Positions 41,579-52,323 of a stretch of DNA of 64,000 bases are shown in pieces. A program made the translations under genes and the position numbers. The notes beneath the pieces are model-generated. The model was not told the origin of the DNA. It saw nothing but the letters and a program-made list of their open reading frames with translations, and searched no databases. The DNA comes from Leifsonia aquatica H1aii (GTDB lineage Bacteria; Actinomycetota; Actinomycetes; Actinomycetales; Microbacteriaceae): assembly GCF_000633535.1 (NCBI RefSeq), contig NZ_AYMR01000005.1:62001-126000 (forward strand), in the 5' to 3' direction. Positions within the stretch are counted from its first letter, which is position 1. Each line of letters starts with the position of its first letter.

Positions 41579-42271
41579 ATGAAGAACGTATTCAAGCGAT
41601 CGATCGCGACCGTGGGCTCTGTGTTGGCGACCGCCGTACTGGTCATCTCGGCGGCGGTCCCGGCCCAGGCACGCTCGGATGTCGATCTCGACGGGATTCG
41701 ATCCCGGTTGTCAGATGCCGGAGTGGACGCTGCAACACAAGATCGACTCGTGGCCAAGCTTCTCGCAGGAGGGACGTGGGATTCTGTCAGCGGAGCACAG
41801 CCGGTGACCGAGACCACGGTCATCACCGGCGATCGAGAGATCACCACACGCGTGTACGCCGACGGGTCTCCGATCGTGTCCTCCATCGAGATTCCACGGG
41901 CAGGAGTCGACGATCGAGCGGGCCGCACGGTCTCGGGTTGCCGAGAGGCGTCAGGTGCAGGCAACTTCCCGTTCTACGACTGTCGGGTCCAGACGAACAC
42001 CGCCCTCTACACGATCACGTTTCTCTCCGACGGCCGGAGGAGTTCCATCGGTCAGGCTCAGGTCTCGAACTACAGGCAGATCGGTTACTGGACGGGCGCC
42101 GCGACCGTGAACTCGACCGGCTTCAACCTCGTGCGGCGTGACCAGAGTGGTTCCTCTCCGGCTCACGTTCAAGGCACGCTCTACGTGACGTTCCTTCTCG
42201 GCAGCGGTTCGGGTGTCTACAACCTCTCGTTCTACGTGAGGGACATGTCCCGCTGGGATTCGACACCGTGA
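41579..42271 (+). CDS. Secreted protein of unknown function
   Basis: A 230-residue exported protein with signal peptide 1-30 (ending VPAQA), then a region with TWDSVSGAQPVTETTVITGDREITTRVYADGSPI and a C-terminal beta-rich domain with one cysteine pair (SGCREAS and FYDCRVQ), probably a disulfide. No family is recognised. A GGAGGAAAG ribosome site precedes the ATG. The DNA is less GC-rich than the flanks, with A/T at many third positions. A 41-residue membrane peptide gene overlaps its stop codon, the same design as the pair at 25440-26818. Confidence 0.7.
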   Translation: MKNVFKRSIATVGSVLATAVLVISAAVPAQARSDVDLDGIRSRLSDAGVDAATQDRLVAKLLAGGTWDSVSGAQPVTETTVITGDREITTRVYADGSPIVSSIEIPRAGVDDRAGRTVSGCREASGAGNFPFYDCRVQTNTALYTITFLSDGRRSSIGQAQVSNYRQIGYWTGAATVNSTGFNLVRRDQSGSSPAHVQGTLYVTFLLGSGSGVYNLSFYVRDMSRWDSTP

Positions 42272-42396
42272 TGGATATCATCCACGGCCTCGTCATCGTC
42301 GGGGTGATTGGCGGAATCGCCGGCGTTTTCGTCGCAGGCCTGGTCGTCATCGTCCTCCTCATCCGCCGTGCGTCGCGGCGACAGCCGCGGGGGTGA
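42271..42396 (+). CDS. 41-residue single-helix membrane peptide
   Basis: A small frame starting with an ATG that overlaps the TGA of the secreted-protein gene by one base. It encodes a short N-terminus (MDIIHG), one long hydrophobic helix of about 27 residues (LVIVGVIGGIAGVFVAGLVV and onward to LL) and a basic tail IRRASRRQPRG, which by the positive-inside rule lies in the cytoplasm. Overlap and composition support a real gene. It may anchor, export or give immunity against the secreted protein; no evidence favours one of these. Shorter than usual gene-calling limits. Confidence 0.6.
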   Translation: MDIIHGLVIVGVIGGIAGVFVAGLVVIVLLIRRASRRQPRG

Positions 42397-42411
42397 CGAC
42401 CCACACACACA

Positions 42412-42443
42412 GAACGGGCCGGCCCGAAGGAGCCGGCCCGTTC
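42412..42443. terminator. Bidirectional terminator between the membrane peptide and the MFS gene
   Basis: GAACGGGCCGGC (42412-42423) pairs without mismatch with GCCGGCCCGTTC (42432-42443). It lies between convergent genes, 15 bp after the peptide stop. Confidence 0.8.
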
Positions 42444-42472
42444 CGGGAAGGGACCTCGCTGGTCGCCCGGGG

Positions 42473-43957
42473 CTACTTCGTCGCGTGCTCCAGCTCGCTG
42501 AAGTCGTCGACGCCGGCTTCGGCCGCCTCGCGTCGGCGGGCGCGCAGCGACGGCGCGGCCAGCGCGGCGATGATCGCGATGGCCCCGACGCCCGCCGAGA
42601 CCCAGAACCCGATCGTGAAGGCGTCGTCGGTGGGGGCGCCCTGGGGTGTGACGTTGGAGGAGATCACCGCCGCGATGACGGCCGTGCCGATGCTGCTGCC
42701 GACGGTGCGGATGACGGTGTTGGCGCTGATCGCCTCACCGGTCTGGGCGGCCGGGACGCTCTCCACGATCGCGTTGGAGATCGCCGCGAGCGCCATCCCG
42801 ATGCCGAGGCCCGTGAGGATGCCGGAGACGATGATCTGCCACTCCGCGCTGTGCCCGAGCGCCGGGATGAGGAAGGCGACGGCCACGGCGACACCGCCGA
42901 TGATCATGGGGATCTTCGGGCCGATCTTGCGGATCAGGACACCGGCGACGACACCCGCGATGACCATCGCGACGACGGTCGGGAGCAGGTAGAGGCCGGA
43001 GTCGCTCACGGACTTGCCGAACCCGTAGCCGAGCACGGTGGGCAGCTGGAGCAGGGTGGGAACCAGGATGAACGTGCCGAACATCGCGAAGCCGAACGCC
43101 AGGGCGACGATGTGCGAGGTCCAGACGCCGCGGTGGCGGAAGAGGCGCATGTCGATCAGCGGCTCCTTGACCCGCAGCTCGACGAAGACGAACACGATCA
43201 GAGCGATGCCGCCGAGGATGAGCAGGCCGATGGTCTTGCCGTCGCCCCAGCCCCACTTCTCGCCCTCGCTGATGGCCAGGAGGACGGCCACGAGGCCGAT
43301 CGAGAGGATGATGGTCCCGATCCAGTCGAGTCGGCCCGGCGTCCGCACCGGGGACTCCGGGATGCCGAAGATCGCGCCGAGCAGGGCGATGACGACGAGG
43401 ACGGCCGGGAACCAGAACAGCCAGTGCCACGACAGCGCGTCCACGATCGGGCCGGCCGCCACGATGCCGACGCCCGCGCCGATGCCGAAGATGGCGGAGA
43501 GCAGGCCGATCGTCACGCTGACGCGGTCCTTCGGCAGTTCGTCGCGCACGATGCCGATCGACAGCGGCATGACGGCGCCGGCGGCCCCCTGCAGGATGCG
43601 TCCGACGATGAGCACGCCGAGGTTCGGGGCGAGCGCCGCCAGCACCGTCCCCGCGAGCAGGAGCACGAGCACGACGATGATGACCTTGCGCTTGCCGACC
43701 ATGTCGCCCAGTCGCCCGAGGATCGGCGTCAGCACCGCGGCGGAGAGCAGGTAGGCCGTCAGGACCCAGCTCGCGTCGGTCGTCGCGACGCCCAGGTCCT
43801 TTCCGATCGTGCCCAGGGCGGGCGCGACGAGCGACTGGAGCACCGCGAACGAGAGTCCGCCGAGCGAGAGGAACAGGATGATCGCGGTTCCGCGCGACCG
43901 CTTCGCTCGCGAAGACGGCACCGAGCCCGTTGCGGTGCTCGGAAGGGTGTCGGACAT
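42473..43957 (-). CDS. MFS drug exporter, DHA2 family
   Basis: A 494-residue transporter with 14 predicted helices. The DHA2 signature ASWVLTAYLLSAAVLTPILGRLGDMVGKRK comes early, with the motif C-like block IFGIGAGVGIVAAGPIVD. It exports drugs or toxic metabolites with proton exchange. A cytoplasmic basic/acidic C-terminal tail follows the last helix. The gene is divergent from a TetR regulator, with an inverted repeat in the 117-bp gap, which makes substrate-induced expression likely. The start is the ATG at 43957 with GAGGAGTTCC ahead. Confidence 0.92.
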   Translation of the reverse strand: MSDTLPSTATGSVPSSRAKRSRGTAIILFLSLGGLSFAVLQSLVAPALGTIGKDLGVATTDASWVLTAYLLSAAVLTPILGRLGDMVGKRKVIIVVLVLLLAGTVLAALAPNLGVLIVGRILQGAAGAVMPLSIGIVRDELPKDRVSVTIGLLSAIFGIGAGVGIVAAGPIVDALSWHWLFWFPAVLVVIALLGAIFGIPESPVRTPGRLDWIGTIILSIGLVAVLLAISEGEKWGWGDGKTIGLLILGGIALIVFVFVELRVKEPLIDMRLFRHRGVWTSHIVALAFGFAMFGTFILVPTLLQLPTVLGYGFGKSVSDSGLYLLPTVVAMVIAGVVAGVLIRKIGPKIPMIIGGVAVAVAFLIPALGHSAEWQIIVSGILTGLGIGMALAAISNAIVESVPAAQTGEAISANTVIRTVGSSIGTAVIAAVISSNVTPQGAPTDDAFTIGFWVSAGVGAIAIIAALAAPSLRARRREAAEAGVDDFSELEHATK

Positions 43958-43972
43958 GGAACTCCTCGATAT

Positions 43973-44034
43973 GTAAACAGATGCTGACTTACCGAGTATG
44001 CGCGGTGTATATCGCTATGTCAACATCTGTATAC
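43973..44034. promoter_or_regulatory. Inverted repeat in the TetR/MFS intergenic region
   Basis: GTAAACAGATG (43973-43983) is mirrored by CATCTGTATAC (44024-44034) with one mismatch in 11. The arms are 40 bp apart and flank the space where both divergent promoters must lie; the right arm also holds TGTATACA, a palindrome. Likely binding sites of the TetR protein. Confidence 0.55.
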
Positions 44035-44074
44035 ATCGACTGGAACGGGATAGGTTGGCCGTGGAGGAAGAGAC

Positions 44075-44740
44075 ATGATGGACCACGCACCGGCCGTTCC
44101 CGGCACCGTCGCCGACGAGATCCCGGAGGAGCTCGACGGACAGCCCCGCCCGTCCCGCGACGCGACCGCGACGCGGAGCGCACTGGTGCGGGCGGCGCGT
44201 CGCCGGTTCGCCACCGACGGCTACCGGGCGACGACGGTACGCCAGATCGCGGCGGACGCCGGGGTGAACGTCGCATTGATCAACCGCTACTTCGAGTCGA
44301 AGGAGGGGCTGTTCGAGGCGTGCATGCGACGGACGTCGAGCGAACTGGATGCGGCCACCCCGACGCCGGCACCGGGGGTCGACATCGCGCGCCTCATCGC
44401 GCACGTCGTCAACACCCCCGACGGCGACGACCCGCTGCAGCTGCTCCTGCTGCTGCGCTCCTCCGGGGACGAGAACGCCGACCGGATCCGGCGGAAGACC
44501 CTCGAGCACTTCACCGAGGGCCTGGCGGCGAAGGCGGGGTGGCGGCCCGACGATCCGGCCAGCGCACCCGTCCTCCTGCGCGCCCAGCTCGCGATCGCGA
44601 CGATGCTGGGCGTAGTGATGCTGCGCACCTCCGCCGCCGTCGAACCGGTCGCCTCCGCCGGGATGGCCGAGCTGGAGGGCCCGCTCGGCCAGATCTTCGA
44701 GATCCTGCTGGCCGAGGGCGGCGAGCAGCGAGGGAGCTGA
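44075..44740 (+). CDS. TetR-family repressor of the MFS exporter
   Basis: A 221-residue regulator with the N-terminal TetR helix-turn-helix (residues 30-77): ALVRAARRRFATDGYRATTVRQIAADAGV and ALINRYFESKEGLFEAC. The C-terminal ligand domain is Leu-rich and variable. Its position divergent from a DHA2 exporter is the classic arrangement in which the pump's substrate releases the repressor. The ATG at 44075 is chosen because of GAGGAAGAGAC ahead; an ATG one codon later is possible. Confidence 0.92.
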   Translation: MMDHAPAVPGTVADEIPEELDGQPRPSRDATATRSALVRAARRRFATDGYRATTVRQIAADAGVNVALINRYFESKEGLFEACMRRTSSELDAATPTPAPGVDIARLIAHVVNTPDGDDPLQLLLLLRSSGDENADRIRRKTLEHFTEGLAAKAGWRPDDPASAPVLLRAQLAIATMLGVVMLRTSAAVEPVASAGMAELEGPLGQIFEILLAEGGEQRGS

Positions 44741-44761
44741 TCCGGCGCTGCGGGTGCGTTT

Positions 44762-45688
44762 CTACTCCAGCGCGCGGATGCTCCACGACGCGGTCGCGGA
44801 CCCGCCCGGCTGCAGCACGACGAGGTCGGTGCCGGAGTTGAAGGCGTCCGGCGGGCAGGTCATCGGCTCGACGGCGAGGCCGATGCGGTCGAGGGCCGGG
44901 TCGGGCTGGTCGGCGGTGTGGATCTGCACCCACGGGCAGGCCTCGTCCCACACCATCTCGACCCCCGAGCCGTCGGCGGCGCGCAGGGCGACGGTCGCGA
45001 TGCCGTCGGCGCCGCGGCTCAGGCCGGTGAACGCGTGGTCGATGAACGTGTCGCCGATGCGGCGCGGGGTGCGGAAGTCGAAGGCGCCACCCTCTGCTGT
45101 AGCGACGGGGGCCAGCTCCGACGGGATGAGGCGCACGTCGTCCACCAGCAGGACCTCCTCGGCGGGGAGGCTGAGCGTCCAGTCGTCCACCCGGCCGTCG
45201 CCGGCGACGAGGTACGGGTGGGGTGCGGTGCCCCAGGGTGCGGCGGTCGGCCCGGTGTTGGTGGCGGTGACGGCCGTGTGCAGGCCGCCCTCGTCGAGGC
45301 TGAACGCGACCGAGATCTCCACGCGGTGCGGGTAGCCGGCCTGCGCCTCGATCGTGGCGGAGAAGGTGACGCTGCTGCCGGAGCGGTCGACGGCGACGAA
45401 GTCGAGCCAGGCGGCGAGGCCGTGCAGCGCGTGACCGCGCCCCGGCTCGGTGAGGGCGAGCTGCTGCTCGACCCCGGCGAAGGTGTACCGGCCGTCGACC
45501 ACCCGGTTCGGCCACGGGGCGAGGGTGGCGCCGCGGAAGGCGGGGCGCACCTCGTCGGCGGCGTACGGGACCACCAGGGCGCGGCCCTTGTGCTCCAGGG
45601 TGCGCAGCGAGGCGCCGACGGAGGCGATGGTGGCGTGGTAGTCCCCGGCGCTCAAGCCGAAGTGGGTGCCGGAGATCGGAGTGGTCAT
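44762..45688 (-). CDS. Aldose 1-epimerase (GalM-like)
   Basis: A 308-residue mutarotase-family protein. Conserved stations: ATLAPWPNRVVDGRYTF early, HALHGLAAW with the catalytic histidine, APWGTAPHPYLV with the second histidine, and the acidic catalytic position in LAVEPMTCPPDAFNSG. It interconverts alpha and beta anomers of glucose, galactose or a related sugar. The start at 45688 places the conserved first strand correctly. It lies between two divergent units and has no sugar operon next to it. Confidence 0.88.
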   Translation of the reverse strand: MTTPISGTHFGLSAGDYHATIASVGASLRTLEHKGRALVVPYAADEVRPAFRGATLAPWPNRVVDGRYTFAGVEQQLALTEPGRGHALHGLAAWLDFVAVDRSGSSVTFSATIEAQAGYPHRVEISVAFSLDEGGLHTAVTATNTGPTAAPWGTAPHPYLVAGDGRVDDWTLSLPAEEVLLVDDVRLIPSELAPVATAEGGAFDFRTPRRIGDTFIDHAFTGLSRGADGIATVALRAADGSGVEMVWDEACPWVQIHTADQPDPALDRIGLAVEPMTCPPDAFNSGTDLVVLQPGGSATASWSIRALE

Positions 45689-45797
45689 CCGCCCATTGTG
45701 GCGGTGCCGGGTGACCGGACACAAAACCGGACGGCGGGGCAACATCCCGGAAACGTGCGGAAATCTCGGGGTAACGCCCGCCCGCTAGCGTCGGCGC

Positions 45798-47506
<1,709 letters not shown>

Positions 47507-47513
<7 letters not shown>

Positions 47514-48433
47514 GCCGCATCGCCTCGTCGCTGTTCTGGATCGGCCGCTACATCGAGCGCAGCGACGGCACCGCCCGCATCCTCGATGTGCACCTGCAAC
47601 TGCTCCTCGAGGACCCGTGGATCGACGAGGACACCGCCTGCCGCTCGCTGCTCGGGGTGATGGGCAGCAGCGCCCCGGAGGGTGTGCTGGTGCGGGAGGA
47701 CGTGCTGCGCATCCTCGCCGTCGACCGCGGTGCCCCCGCCTCCATCGTCTACTCGCTCGCCGCCGCCCGCGAGAACGCCCGCCGCGCCCGGGAGATCGTC
47801 TCGACCGAGCTGTGGGAGTGCCTCAACACGACGGCGGCGCGCATGCCGCGGCGGGTCACCAGCGACAAGGTGCACGAGTTCTTCACCTGGGTCCGCGATC
47901 GCACGGCGCTCGCCGTGGGGATCATGGAGTCGGGGGCCAGCCGCGACGAGGCGTGGCACTTCTTCACCCTGGGCCGCAGCCTGGAGCGGGCGGACATGAC
48001 CGCGCGGCTGCTCGCCACCCGGTCGCTCACCGAGGCCAGCGGCCCCAGCTGGACGACCATCCTGCGCTCGTGCGGCGCCTACGAGGCGTACCTGCGGACG
48101 TACCGCGGTGTCCCGTCGGCGCGCAACGCGGCCGAGTTCCTGCTGCACGACCGCCTCTTCCCGCGCTCGATCCTGTACTCGGTCACCCGTGGGGTGGACA
48201 GCCTGCGCGACATCGAGCCGCGCACCGAGCGCGCCGGGGTCTCCGACCGGGCGGTGCGGCTGCTCGGGCAGGTGCAGAGCGAGCTGGAGTTCCGGTCGGT
48301 CGCCGACGTGCTCGACGACCTGCCCTCGTACATGTCCGCGATCCAGGACGCGACCAGTGCGGCGACCGCCGCCGTCACCCAGCGCTACTTCCCGGAGCAC
48401 GCGGCGCCCAGCTGGATCGGAGAGAAGGTATGA
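47507..48433 (+). CDS. Alpha-E domain protein
   Basis: A 308-residue all-helical protein of the alpha-E family, starting MLSRIASSLFWIGRYIERSDGTARI, the invariant beginning of that family, with WECLNTTAARMP and the AWHFFTLGRSLERADMTARLL block further on. Alpha-E proteins occur next to permuted ATP-grasp enzymes and transglutaminases and are thought to work with them in peptide-bond formation or transfer; no activity has been assigned to the domain. AGGAGG at a 7-bp distance precedes the ATG inside the end of the ATP-grasp gene. It overlaps the next gene by ATGA. Confidence 0.9.
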
Positions 48434-49275
48434 AGCGCCTCCGGGTCACGCACTCGACCGGCTACCGCTACGACGGCGAGGTGACCGCGTCGTACAACGA
48501 GGCGCGCATGCTGCCGCTCTCGGGGGAGCGGCAGCTGGTGCTGCACGCCTCCCTCGACGTGCAGCCGGTGTCGTCGCACCACCAGTACACCGACTACTGG
48601 GGCACCCGCGTGCTGGCGTTCGACGTGCTCGACCCGCACCGCGAGCTCACGATCACCGCGAGCAGCCTGGTGGAGGTGCTGGAGGCGCCGCACCCCGCGG
48701 CCGGGCTCGGCTGGGCGGAACTGGCGGAGGCGGTGCAGCGGTCGGGGGAGTGTGTGCAGCAGCTCAGGCAGACCCGGCTGACCACGCCTCCGGAGTCCCT
48801 CGCCGTGCGTGCCGCAGAGGTGGCGGCCTCGGCGGCCGACCCGTGCGCGGCGGCCCGCGCCATCGTCGCCGCCGTCGGCGAGGGGATGGAGTACGTCCCC
48901 GGTGTGACCGGCGTGCGCACGACCGCTGCAGAGGCGTGGGACTCGCGGAGCGGTGTCTGCCAGGACATCGCGCACGTCGCCATCGGCGCGCTCCGGTCGG
49001 CGGGCATCCCGGCGCGCTACGTGTCGGGCTATCTGCACCCGAAGGCGGAGGCGGCGATCGGGGAGACCGTCACGGGTGAGTCGCACGCGTGGGTCGAATG
49101 GTTCTGCGGCGGCTGGCACGGCTTCGACCCGACGAACGGCATCGACATCGGCGACCGCCACGTGCGCGTCGGCCACGGCCGCGACTACACCGACGTCACC
49201 CCGCTGCGCGGCGTCTTCGCCGGCAGCAGCGGCTCGGAGCTGTTCGTGTCGGTGTCGATCACCCGGGAGGCGTGA
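48430..49275 (+). CDS. Transglutaminase-like cysteine protein
   Basis: A 281-residue protein. The N-terminal domain (MKRLRVTHSTGYRYDGEVTASYNEARMLP) is the transglutaminase-associated beta sandwich; the core has the triad Cys177 in SGVCQDIAH, His219 in GESHAWVEW and Asp233 in GWHGFDPTNG. The family includes peptidases and amide transferases; together with the ATP-grasp and alpha-E proteins it could cut or transfer the peptide product. No signal peptide, so it acts in the cytoplasm. It is the last gene of the operon. Confidence 0.9.
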   Translation: MKRLRVTHSTGYRYDGEVTASYNEARMLPLSGERQLVLHASLDVQPVSSHHQYTDYWGTRVLAFDVLDPHRELTITASSLVEVLEAPHPAAGLGWAELAEAVQRSGECVQQLRQTRLTTPPESLAVRAAEVAASAADPCAAARAIVAAVGEGMEYVPGVTGVRTTAAEAWDSRSGVCQDIAHVAIGALRSAGIPARYVSGYLHPKAEAAIGETVTGESHAWVEWFCGGWHGFDPTNGIDIGDRHVRVGHGRDYTDVTPLRGVFAGSSGSELFVSVSITREA

Positions 49276-49298
49276 CCCGGCTGCCTCCTCCACCCCCT

Positions 49299-49355
49299 CG
49301 AAGTTCACGTCGTTGTGCTCATTCGGGCGGAATGAGCGCAACCACGTGAACTTCG
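49299..49355. repeat. 26-bp-arm intergenic palindrome
   Basis: The left arm (49299-49324, beginning CGAAGTTCACGT and ending GCTCATTC) is complementary to the right arm (49330-49355) at 24 of 26 positions, over a 5-base loop. It lies between the convergent ends of the transglutaminase and PucR genes. Too long and too GC-rich with no T-run to be an ordinary terminator, it resembles a repetitive extragenic palindrome. Confidence 0.7.
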
Positions 49356-49393
49356 GCGGACGCGTGGGCCGCGCAGGCGGCGCAGCCGCGCCG

Positions 49394-50866
49394 CTACGCG
49401 GTGGCGCGCAGCGCGGCGTAGAGGTCGGCGCGGGCGGCGAAGCCGCTGAGGTCGCGTCCGAGCAGACGCTCGGCCTCGGCGACGCGGGCTCGCAGGGTGT
49501 GGCGGTGGATGCCGAGGCGGCGGGCGGCGATGTCGTAGACGCCGTCGCTGTCGAGCCAGGTGCGCAGCAGGTCGGTCAGCCCCGGATCGGCGGCGGTGAG
49601 CGGGGCGAGGGCGGTCTGGGCGACGGCGCGCGCGTCGGGCGTCTGCAGTAGGGCGAGCATCCCCGCCGCCGCGACGTCGTCGAACGACGGGACCGGTGCT
49701 TTGGGTGTCGCCCGCTGCCGCGCCACCTCGGCCTGCGCCCGAGCGGTCGGGAGGTCGGCGAGGGCGGTCGGGGCGGAGGTGCCGCCGCGCAGGTCGAAGC
49801 GGGCCGCCGTGGTCGCGGCGATCGCGGTGGCGGGGCCGGTGTCGGCCTCCGACTCGACGAGCACGAGCTCCTGTCCGTCGCGGGCGAAGAAGCCGTCCAC
49901 GTGCGACTCCAGCCAGTCCGCCGCCGCCGTGAGGGCCGTCCCGCCGAGCACGGTGACGCGCACGGGAGCCTCTGGGAGCGGCCCGAGCACCGGCTCGGCG
50001 ATGGACTCGGCGAGCGCGCGCTCTCCCGAGATCAGGGCCCGCCAGACGGCGGTGCGCAGGCGGGCGCGGGCCGCATCCGTCGCCCGGCTCTGCTCGAGGG
50101 CGAGCCCGGCCAGGGCGACGACGCCGGTGACCACCTGCTGGGCGGAGGGGTCCAGTCCCTCGGAGCCGATCGCGAGCACCCCGCGCAGTCGGCCGGCGGC
50201 GCCGAGCGTCTGCAGGGCGAACGCGCCCGCGTCGGTGGCGACCGAGCCGGCGGCCCGGCGGCGACTGCGCAGCAGCGGGTCGGCGGCGGCGATCAGCGCG
50301 TCGCGGGAGGCCGCGGTCAGGGCGCCGGAGGGCGAGACGCGATCCAGCGCTCCGTCCGCGCCGATCAGGGCGACCGGCCGCTCGATCTGGCGTGCCAGCT
50401 CCGTGAGCACGGCGGCGAGCGGGTCCGGGCGGAGCGCGGCGAGCGAGATGGCGCGGGAGGCGCGCAGCGCCCAGGTGCTGCGCGCGTAGGCGTCGGCGGC
50501 GACGCGGTCGGCGACGAACCGGGCGATCGCGATGAACGGCGTGCGGTACGGCACCTCGAAGAGGGGGAGCCCGTGCCGCGCGCACGCCTCGACGAGGGCC
50601 TCCGGCGTCCCGGCGCGCACCACCTCGGTGCCGAAGCCGAGCCCGGCGACCCCGTGCGCGGCGAGCCGGGCGACGTACGGGTCGACGTCGTCGGGCGTCC
50701 CGGTGATGAGCAGCACCTGGCCGGGCGCGAGGAACGGCGTGGGATCGGGCAGGTCGGAGCTGTGCGCCCAGGTCACCGGCGTCTCGGGGTCGCCGAGCCC
50801 GGGCGGGGTGAGCAGGGTGAGGTCCAGCTCGGGTCGTGCGAGGAGCTGGGCGAGGGTCGCGGGCAT
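49394..50866 (-). CDS. PucR-family regulator of the GABA operon
   Basis: A 490-residue regulator with an N-terminal PucR sensor-like domain (about residues 1-120), a GAF-like middle, and a C-terminal helix-turn-helix of the HTH_30/PucR type (LLRTWLDSDGVYDIAARRLGIHRHTLRARVAEAERLLGRD). PucR-type proteins respond to purine or amine catabolites. The gene is divergent from gabT with 95 bp between starts; the palindrome TGTCCAGGACA in that gap is a plausible site. It probably activates the operon when GABA or a related amine is present. Confidence 0.9.
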   Translation of the reverse strand: MPATLAQLLARPELDLTLLTPPGLGDPETPVTWAHSSDLPDPTPFLAPGQVLLITGTPDDVDPYVARLAAHGVAGLGFGTEVVRAGTPEALVEACARHGLPLFEVPYRTPFIAIARFVADRVAADAYARSTWALRASRAISLAALRPDPLAAVLTELARQIERPVALIGADGALDRVSPSGALTAASRDALIAAADPLLRSRRRAAGSVATDAGAFALQTLGAAGRLRGVLAIGSEGLDPSAQQVVTGVVALAGLALEQSRATDAARARLRTAVWRALISGERALAESIAEPVLGPLPEAPVRVTVLGGTALTAAADWLESHVDGFFARDGQELVLVESEADTGPATAIAATTAARFDLRGGTSAPTALADLPTARAQAEVARQRATPKAPVPSFDDVAAAGMLALLQTPDARAVAQTALAPLTAADPGLTDLLRTWLDSDGVYDIAARRLGIHRHTLRARVAEAERLLGRDLSGFAARADLYAALRATA

Positions 50867-50920
50867 CGGCGCCTTCCGATCTGACAGGGTGTCGAATCCG
50901 ACTTCACGAATTGTACGCGT

Positions 50921-50931
50921 TGTCCAGGACA
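50921..50931. promoter_or_regulatory. Palindrome TGTCCAGGACA between pucR and gabT
   Basis: A perfect 11-bp dyad (odd centre) situated 31 bp before the gabT ATG and 55 bp before the PucR start, with GTTG and AGCG flanks extending the symmetry loosely. Its place suggests a regulator site; the partner is presumed to be the adjacent PucR protein. Confidence 0.45.
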
Positions 50932-50961
50932 GCGTGGCGCAGCTCTCCCTACGATGCCGCC

Positions 50962-52323
50962 ATGACCATCACCGACACCGCCATCACGACACCCGTCGGC
51001 GGACCGTCGCTCCCGCAGGAGCGCCGGCTCGTCACCCCGATCCCCGGACCGGAGTCGCGCAAGCGCTCCGAGCGCAAGGCCCGCGCCGTGGCCGCCGGTG
51101 TCGGTGCCACCATCCCTGTCTACACCGTCGCCGCGGGTGGGGGGGTCATCGTCGACGTCGACGGCAACTCCCTCATCGACCTCGGCTCGGGCATCGCCGT
51201 CACGGGCGTCGGCAACTCGGCCCCGCGCGTGGTCGAGGCCGTCACGACCCAGGTCGCCGCGTTCACGCACACCTGCTTCACCGTCGCCCCGTACGACTCC
51301 TACGTCGACGTCGCCGAGGCGCTCAACCGCCTCACCCCCGGCGACCACGACAAGCGCAGCGCCCTCTTCAACTCCGGCGCCGAGGCGGTGGAGAACGCGG
51401 TCAAGATCGCCCGCCACTACACCGGCAAGCAGGCCGTCGTCGCGTTCGACCACGCCTACCACGGCCGCACGAACCTCACGATGGGCCTGACGGCGAAGAA
51501 CCAGCCGTACAAGAACGGCTTCGGCCCGTTCGCCCCCGAGATCTACCGCGCCCCGCTGAGTTACCCGCTGCGCGACGGCGGCCTCTCCGGCGCCGAGGCC
51601 GCGAAGCGCGCCATCACGATGATCGAGAAGCAGATCGGCGCGAGCAACCTCGCCGCGATCATCATCGAGCCGATCCAGGGCGAGGGCGGCTTCATCGTCC
51701 CGGCCGACGGCTTCCTCCCGGCCCTGCAGGAGTGGGCGAGCGCCAACGGCGTCGTCTTCATCGCGGACGAGGTGCAGACCGGCTTCGCCCGCACCGGCAC
51801 CATGTTCGCCTCCGAGCAGTTCGGCCTCGTGCCCGACCTCATCGTCACCGCCAAGGGCATCGCCGGCGGCCTGCCCCTGTCGGCCGTCACTGGACGCGCC
51901 GAGATCATGGACGCGCCGCACGTCGGCGGCCTCGGCGGCACCTACGGCGGCAACCCGCTCGCCTGCGTCGCCGCCCTCGCCGCGATCGAGACCTACGAGC
52001 AGGACGGCCTGGTCGAGCGCGCCCGCCAGATCGGCGACATCCTCTTCGAGAAGCTCGGCGCCCTGCGCGACGCCGACCCGCGCGTCGCCGAGGTGCGCGG
52101 CCGCGGCGCGATGGTCGCCATCGAGCTGGTCGACCCCGAGACCGGGGAGCCGGACGCCGCGCTGACCTCGAAGGTCGCTGCGGCCGCCCACGCTGCCGGC
52201 GTGGTGCTGCTCAACTGCGGCACGTACGGCAACGTCATCCGCTTCCTGCCGCCGCTGAGCATCCCCGACCACCTCCTCATCGAGGGGCTGGACGTCGTCG
52301 CGGAGGCGGTGGCCAACGCATGA
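50962..52323 (+). CDS. gabT: 4-aminobutyrate aminotransferase
   Basis: A 453-residue class III PLP transaminase. The catalytic lysine is in LIVTAKGIAGGLPLSA, the cofactor aspartate in FIADEVQTGFARTG, and the FNSGAEAVENAVKIAR block binds the phosphate. Sequence and neighbourhood (succinate-semialdehyde dehydrogenase next) fit GABA transaminase: GABA plus 2-oxoglutarate gives succinic semialdehyde plus glutamate. ATGA overlap leads into gabD. The start at 50962 matches the usual N-terminus of actinobacterial GabT, which has a 40-residue extension before the conserved SRKRSERKARA. Confidence 0.95.
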   Translation: MTITDTAITTPVGGPSLPQERRLVTPIPGPESRKRSERKARAVAAGVGATIPVYTVAAGGGVIVDVDGNSLIDLGSGIAVTGVGNSAPRVVEAVTTQVAAFTHTCFTVAPYDSYVDVAEALNRLTPGDHDKRSALFNSGAEAVENAVKIARHYTGKQAVVAFDHAYHGRTNLTMGLTAKNQPYKNGFGPFAPEIYRAPLSYPLRDGGLSGAEAAKRAITMIEKQIGASNLAAIIIEPIQGEGGFIVPADGFLPALQEWASANGVVFIADEVQTGFARTGTMFASEQFGLVPDLIVTAKGIAGGLPLSAVTGRAEIMDAPHVGGLGGTYGGNPLACVAALAAIETYEQDGLVERARQIGDILFEKLGALRDADPRVAEVRGRGAMVAIELVDPETGEPDAALTSKVAAAAHAAGVVLLNCGTYGNVIRFLPPLSIPDHLLIEGLDVVAEAVANA

